Shown: in pieces, positions 12,682-13,220 of the stretch
How positions within the stretch are numbered: position 1 is the stretch's first letter
How the letters are laid out: the number at the start of each line of letters is the position of its first letter
DNA from: Armatimonadota bacterium
GTDB lineage: Bacteria > Armatimonadota > SYMT01
Direction of reading: 5' to 3'
NCBI GenBank assembly: GCA_020696885.1
Contig: JAJFMS010000016.1
Coordinates: 1-13,220, forward strand
Length of the DNA stretch: 13,220 nt
Notes under the pieces: generated by a model
The model's input: the letters and a program-made list of their open reading frames with translations, nothing else
What the model was told of the DNA's origin: nothing
The model's database searches: none
Translations under genes and position numbers: made by a program

Positions 12682-13220
12682 CTAGCCCGAACGGCTTGCG
12701 GGGGGAGCGACCGGCAGCGCCGCCGGGCTCTCTGCACGGTGGAGGAAGCGCAGCGCGTGCTCTGCGGTCAGGGCGGGATGGGTGAACTGCGCGGCGTGGG
12801 CTGCGCCGCCAATCTGGGCGTACGCCCCGCGCGACAGCGTTTCCGCGAGGTCCTTGGCCACATGCTCCGGGATAATGGCATCTCGCTCGCCCTGGAGCAC
12901 GAGCGCTGGGAACGATACCTGCCGGGCGTGGACGAACGCATCGTCCGCCTGCATCTCCCGCACCGTACGCAGGTAGCGCCGCGGGCCCATCCGCCAGAAC
13001 ACCGTCTGCAGCAGCTGGTTGTAGGCGAACGGCTCCCGCGTGGAATCCCGGAGCAGCCCCACGAAGTTGCGGAAGGCCGACACGTGCCGGGCGCCGGTGG
13101 TGGGACCGAGAAGCACCAGCCGCCGCACAGACTCGGGGTGACGGTGGGCAAGGGTGAGGGCGATCTGCCCGCCCATCGAGTGCCCCATCACGTCAGCCCG
13201 CGGGAGCTCGAGCTGTTCCA
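12682..13220 (-). CDS. Alpha/beta-fold hydrolase, C-terminal part (5' end beyond window)
   Basis: The last 178 residues are visible; the frame is open to the right edge. It reads ELPRADVMGHSMGGQIAL just inside the window, so the GTG and ATG before GHSMGG are internal, not starts. GHSMGG (Ser14 of the visible part) is the nucleophile elbow. LVLQGERDAIIPEHVAKDL carries the acid Asp, and GGAAHAAQFTHP carries the catalytic His, completing the Ser-Asp-His triad in family order. A cap-like region (NQLLQTVFWRMGPRRYLRTV) lies between. The C-terminus ends in a Pro/Ala/Ser tail (ESPAALPVAPPASRSG). Members hydrolyse esters, lactones, epoxides or C-C bonds; the substrate cannot be told. It is upstream of the Rpn-like gene on the same strand, with 161 bases and a structured element between. 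Confidence 0.88.
   Translation of the reverse strand, partial: EQLELPRADVMGHSMGGQIALTLAHRHPESVRRLVLLGPTTGARHVSAFRNFVGLLRDSTREPFAYNQLLQTVFWRMGPRRYLRTVREMQADDAFVHARQVSFPALVLQGERDAIIPEHVAKDLAETLSRGAYAQIGGAAHAAQFTHPALTAEHALRFLHRAESPAALPVAPPASRSG

Overview
The window is GC-rich bacterial DNA carrying mostly single-copy, minus-strand genes. Tat and Sec signal peptides, short intergenic gaps, TTG/GTG starts and a cmk-plsC pair all fit a high-GC bacterium. Nothing fixes the phylum. Chloroflexota, Armatimonadota or Gemmatimonadota would be reasonable guesses, but that is inference only. No rRNA, tRNA, CRISPR array, insertion sequence or phage gene was recognised.

Layout from left to right. Positions 1-535 (minus) are the 5' part of an exported PQQ-type beta-propeller protein. 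Positions 649-927 (minus) are a small two-helix membrane protein with a good promoter and ribosome binding site. About 340 bases without a convincing gene follow. Positions 1369-3138 (minus) encode a GT-C glycosyltransferase of family 39, preceded by a CTCC-rich inverted repeat. Positions 3295-4601 (minus) hold the coupled plsC and cmk genes (phospholipid and CMP/dCMP metabolism). A divergent promoter region leads to a lone ribose-type ABC permease at 4797-5777 (plus).

Positions 5925-9210 (minus) carry the most unusual content: two tandem paralogues, about three quarters or more identical by eye, of a compact copper amine oxidase-like protein. In both, the copper histidines, the catalytic aspartate and the cofactor-position tyrosine are retained. 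The residues on either side of that tyrosine are changed from the usual Asn and Asp/Glu to Trp and Arg. Both copies seem to start at TTG. Positions 9354-10072 (plus) are a 63-residue unknown protein followed by a DUF1877 protein. Positions 10084-11556 (minus) encode a Tat-exported GH39-like glycoside hydrolase. Positions 11627-12520 (minus) encode an Rpn/PD-(D/E)XK-like protein with a DUF4351 tail. Positions 12682-13220 (minus) are the 3' part of an alpha/beta hydrolase.

The genes do not form one obvious pathway. The functional units that can be supported are the cmk-plsC operon, the tandem amine oxidase-like pair, the 63-residue/DUF1877 pair, and possibly hydrolase-Rpn-GH39 as loosely spaced same-strand neighbours. 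Comparisons with E. coli and Arthrobacter amine oxidases use residue numbers recalled from memory; no alignment or search was run.
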